Part shown: piece by piece, positions 61,503-64,000 of the stretch
How the letters are laid out: each line of letters opens with the position of its first letter
Numbering within the stretch: position 1 is the first letter of the stretch
NCBI RefSeq assembly: GCF_030756675.1
Contig: NZ_JAVBXD010000020.1
Span: 1 to 64,000, forward strand
Direction of reading: 5' to 3'
From: Bacillus multifaciens
GTDB taxonomy: Bacteria > Bacillota > Bacilli > Bacillales > Bacillaceae_G
Length of the DNA stretch: 64,000 bases
Notes under the pieces: model-generated
Databases searched by the model: none
Told to the model about the DNA's origin: nothing
The model's input: the letters and a program-made list of their open reading frames with translations, nothing else
Translations under genes and position numbers: made by a program

Positions 61503-61740
61503 GGTAATCCTGTTCAAAAACGAACAAACTTAGCTAGATGGAAGTATACAAAATTAAAAATGGAGGGTCAACTGAAAGAAAAGTGTGACATTTTATAGAA
61601 TAATAATAAAATGATGATATTTATGCATAATGATGAAAAAAGAGAACGAATTCCATGAGAATATAAGGTAAATATGAATATAACTTTCATAATAAAAAAA
61701 TATTTTCTAATAGTAAATGAAGTGAAATATAAACAAAGTA
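61503..61740. other. spacer between two bcr1-type repeats
   Basis: AT-rich, no gene seen. It holds a TGTTCAAAAACGAACA dyad at 61509-61524 and an isolated AGAGAAC (SinR-type half-site) near 61643. Confidence 0.5.
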
Positions 61741-61944
61741 ACTATATAAATACAGATTGAAGAAACGACAAAAAAACCATCTTTTTTTAGGGTGGTCGAG
61801 AGAATCTGGCCATGTATAGAAGCGGTCAAGGCCTTTTTCTGCCACGTGCAAAGCTAAAACAAAGGGAAAAAGCCAGTAGCTGTAGTGTTTTGTTCTGAAT
61901 GACAGCAGTTTATATGTTTGAACATCAAAAAGGACTTATATGTA
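61741..61944 (+). repeat. bcr1-type repeat (second of a tandem pair)
   Basis: Blocks TATATAAATACAGATTG, AAAAAACCATCTTTTTTTAGG, ATCTGGCCATGTATAGAAGC, TTTTTCTGCCACGTGCAAAG and CTAAAACAAAGGG are well kept; the 3' end (TTTATATGTTTGAACATCAA) is diverged. It lies about 100 bp before ccdA, so it could add a structured leader. Confidence 0.85.
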
Positions 61945-62058
61945 AACACGAAGAATAAGATTTCGATATATTCATAGTGATAATAGTAAGTTCACGAATT
62001 ATTCATGGTATTCGCCTTGAATTTTGTTACAATAAGTTGAGAAGAAAGGAGGCATAAT

Positions 62059-62766
62059 ATGCAAGACATTAATATCTTTTTAGCATTTGGAGCAGGTTTT
62101 TTATCGTTCATTTCCCCTTGTTGTTTACCACTTTATCCAGCATTTTTATCGTATATAACAGGAATGTCTATATCTGATTTGAAGGAAGAGAATGCAATGC
62201 TTCGGAAACGGAGTATGTTACATACTGCATTTTTCTTAATTGGATTTTCAATAATTTTTATTGCAATCGGTTTTGGAACAAGCTATATAGGTAAGTTTTT
62301 TGTAGATTATCAAAATTTAATTCGTCAATTAGGAGCGATTTTTATCGTTGCTTTTGGTCTCGTTATAACGGGGGTATTTAAACCAACATTTTTAATGCAA
62401 GATCGCAAAATTACATTTAAAAGCAGACCGAGTGGTTATTTTGGCTCTACACTAATTGGAATTGCATTTGCTGCCGGATGGACTCCTTGTACAGGACCGA
62501 TTTTAGTATCGGTTATTGCGCTTGCTGCAACAAATCCGCAATCGGCAATGTTATATATGATTGCTTACATACTTGGTTTTGCAATTCCATTCTTTATTCT
62601 ATCGTTCTTTATTACAAAAATGACGTGGATTAAAAAACATAGTGCAATGTTCGTTACAATCGGTGGTTATATTATGATTGCGATGGGTGTATTACTATAT
62701 TTTAATGGCCTTACAAAAATTACAATCTTCTTCTCAGATTTATTTGGTGGATTTAAAGGGTTTTAG
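62059..62766 (+). CDS. ccdA: CcdA cytochrome c biogenesis thiol-disulfide transporter
   Basis: Moves reducing power across the membrane to keep apocytochrome c cysteines (and sporulation thioredoxin StoA) reduced. 235 residues with six helices and the two redox cysteines: [13 protein letters not shown] (near 19-31) and [12 protein letters not shown] (near 140). An extra Cys follows the first redox Cys. ATG 62059 is behind AAAGGAGGCATAAT. It is followed by ccdC, but the CheY-like yneI found between them in B. subtilis is absent. Confidence 0.96.
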   Translation: MQDINIFLAFGAGFLSFISPCCLPLYPAFLSYITGMSISDLKEENAMLRKRSMLHTAFFLIGFSIIFIAIGFGTSYIGKFFVDYQNLIRQLGAIFIVAFGLVITGVFKPTFLMQDRKITFKSRPSGYFGSTLIGIAFAAGWTPCTGPILVSVIALAATNPQSAMLYMIAYILGFAIPFFILSFFITKMTWIKKHSAMFVTIGGYIMIAMGVLLYFNGLTKITIFFSDLFGGFKGF

Positions 62767-62854
62767 TTTTTTTGTTGAAAAGTTGGAAATACTAACAGAA
62801 ATACATATAATGATACTACATTTTTGATATTTCCAAAACAAAGGGTGAGTACGA

Positions 62855-63361
62855 ATGAATTTAGCTCTTTTATCAAGTATTATGGCAGTTTGTATGGCTG
62901 TTGGAGTCATGTTTATTCGTTTGAAAGCAGCAAAGAAACCAGCAACTTTGAAAAAAATTGTCCTTCCACCAATCTTTATGAGTACAGGAGCATGTATGTA
63001 TCTGCTTCCTGAATTTCGCTTAACAACATCAGAAATATTAGAAGCAATTGCTGTAGGGTTAATTTTTTCTATCTTTCTTATTAAAACATCAAAATTTGAG
63101 ATACGTGGACATGAGGTTTACTTAATACGTTCGAAAGCGTTTATCTTTATTTTAATCGGTTTACTTGTTGTACGTATTGCATTTAAATCATATTTAAGTC
63201 AGTCACTTGAAGTAGGACAATTAAGTGGTATGTTCTTCTTACTTGCGTTTGCAATGATTGTATCTTGGCGCATTGCTATGTATCGTTCCTTTACGAAATT
63301 GCAAAAGGAAATGAAAAAACAAGAAGATTTTTATAATGAAAAAGATATGAAGTTAACGTAA
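62855..63361 (+). CDS. ccdC: CcdC (YneJ) membrane protein
   Basis: A 168-residue protein with five hydrophobic segments. VMFIRLKAAKKPATLKKIVL, PPIFMSTGACMYLLPEFR and FLIKTSKFEIRGHEVYLIRS are the CcdC landmarks. It is encoded after ccdA as in other Bacillus; ccdC in B. subtilis is not essential for cytochrome c synthesis. ATG 62855 follows AAAGGGTGAGTACGA. It is convergent with yneK. Confidence 0.93.
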   Translation: MNLALLSSIMAVCMAVGVMFIRLKAAKKPATLKKIVLPPIFMSTGACMYLLPEFRLTTSEILEAIAVGLIFSIFLIKTSKFEIRGHEVYLIRSKAFIFILIGLLVVRIAFKSYLSQSLEVGQLSGMFFLLAFAMIVSWRIAMYRSFTKLQKEMKKQEDFYNEKDMKLT

Positions 63362-63393
63362 AAAACCTCAAAATGTTTTTGAGGTTTTTTATT
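63362..63393. terminator. bidirectional terminator between ccdC and yneK
   Basis: AAAACCTCAAAA-TGTT-TTTGAGGTTTT with flanking A and T runs. Confidence 0.9.
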
Positions 63394-63820
63394 TTGCTAA
63401 TAACGATTGATAACGTGTGTAATCAATTTGCTTTTCTTTTAACTTTTTAATTAAAAATTTATGATCTCGCTTTGGAGTTGCTACAATATACCCTTTAATA
63501 ATTAAATCTTCAGTTATTTCGGATGCTTTCTCTTCTAAAGCTAACTCTCCGATTTTACCGGCAATTTTTGATTTTGCAACATCGCGGAAAAGTTCAGGGA
63601 CTGGACTGACAAGTTCCTCTAATAATTGTTTTTGCTCTTCATCCCATAAGTGTCGTGTCTTATTAATGTAATGTTCTTCCCAATCTAAAATAGACATGCC
63701 ATCTTCTTTTGGTAATCGTTTTAAGAATTTTCGGAACATAAAATATCCACCAATGGACATCAGCCCTAGTAAAATGACAGTCCAAGTAACAATAAACCAA
63801 CTGAACCACCCTTCGAGCAA
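63389..63820 (-). CDS. yneK: YneK-like DUF2621 membrane protein
   Basis: A 143-residue protein with one N-terminal helix (8-28: FIVTWTVILLGLMSIGGYFM), then a basic cytoplasmic region with MSILDWEEHYINKTRHLWDE and LFRDVAKSKIAGKIGELALE. This is the DUF2621 pattern. In B. subtilis yneK is next to ccdC, matching this place. On the minus strand, AAAGGAGGGGGATCT precedes the start. Function unknown. Confidence 0.88.
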   Translation of the reverse strand: MLEGWFSWFIVTWTVILLGLMSIGGYFMFRKFLKRLPKEDGMSILDWEEHYINKTRHLWDEEQKQLLEELVSPVPELFRDVAKSKIAGKIGELALEEKASEITEDLIIKGYIVATPKRDHKFLIKKLKEKQIDYTRYQSLLAK

Positions 63821-63840
63821 ATAGATCCCCCTCCTTTATG

Positions 63841-64000
63841 TTATATAAATCCATTTTTATTTCTCGACATATAAATCGCTGTTATACAGAACATAACAGG
63901 ACCGCTACTAGCTTTCTCCCTTTGCTTTTAAATTTCGCATGTGGCAGGAAAGGGCACTGACCGTTTCTATGCATGGCCAGATGCTCTCGTCCTCCCTAAA
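63841..64000 (-). repeat. bcr1-type repeat, minus orientation, cut by window end
   Basis: The reverse complement shows GACGAGAGCATCTGGCCATG, AGAAACGGTCAGTGCCCTTT, CCTGCCACATGCG and TATATGTCGAGAAATAAAAA, with TTTATATAA at the 3' end. It is immediately upstream of yneK and runs to the last base. Confidence 0.85.

Noticed and set aside
61509-61524. TGTTCAAAAACGAACA as a LexA box
   Set aside because: The half-sites are in the wrong order; the Bacillus LexA box is CGAAC-N4-GTTCG.
61348-61598. Two overlapping open frames of 61 and 76 codons
   Set aside because: They lie within a bcr1-type repeat and have no ribosome site.

Overview
The window looks like chromosome of a Bacillus cereus group bacterium. 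It is AT-rich with strong GGAGG ribosome sites and many ATG/GTG/TTG starts. It carries at least eight recognisable (ten possible) copies of the roughly 155-200 bp bcr1-type repeat known from this group. The right half keeps the lexA-yneB-ynzC-tkt-sirA-yneF ... ccdA-ccdC-yneK order known from Bacillus. No rRNA or tRNA gene was seen.

Region 1 (1-31994) is a large exopolysaccharide locus, all on the + strand, starting beside the 3' end of an IS3-family element. It holds a chain-length modulator and tyrosine kinase (epsA/epsB-like), a structured leader that looks like the EAR (epsC) antitermination RNA followed by a terminator, the UDP-sugar dehydratase epsC, and about ten glycosyltransferases. 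It also has an EpsG-like polymerase, two acyltransferases, a pyruvyltransferase, a membrane-anchored GH88/105-like hydrolase, a GT-D-type transferase, a Wzx flippase and a phage-tailspike-like beta-helix protein. A second block has galE, a 51-residue unknown and epsL-epsM-epsN.

Region 2 (32572-41124) is a SinR paralogue followed by a complete paeninodin-type lasso peptide operon: cyclase, precursor, HPr-kinase-like peptide kinase, RRE (PqqD-like) protein, leader peptidase, nucleotidyltransferase and ABC exporter. Palindromes close to the SinR operator lie inside the epsA promoter and four times upstream of the lasso operon. This suggests one SinR-type regulator couples matrix polysaccharide and a phosphorylated lasso peptide. 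That coupling is the most interesting hypothesis in the window.

Region 3 (41131-64000) is mostly core genome. It contains a polysaccharide deacetylase, a PadR/HAAS/DUF4097 operon with a clear operator pair, the LexA-controlled divergon, a 5'-nucleotidase family phosphoesterase, a TipA-like MerR regulator, transketolase, sirA, yneF and a BmrCD-like heterodimeric ABC exporter. It continues with a Nudix hydrolase, a LysR regulator, an orphan BceB-like permease, an EamA transporter and the ccdA/ccdC cytochrome c maturation genes. bcr1-type repeats cluster in its larger intergenic gaps. All starts, domain limits and operator calls come from reading the sequence; no database search was run.
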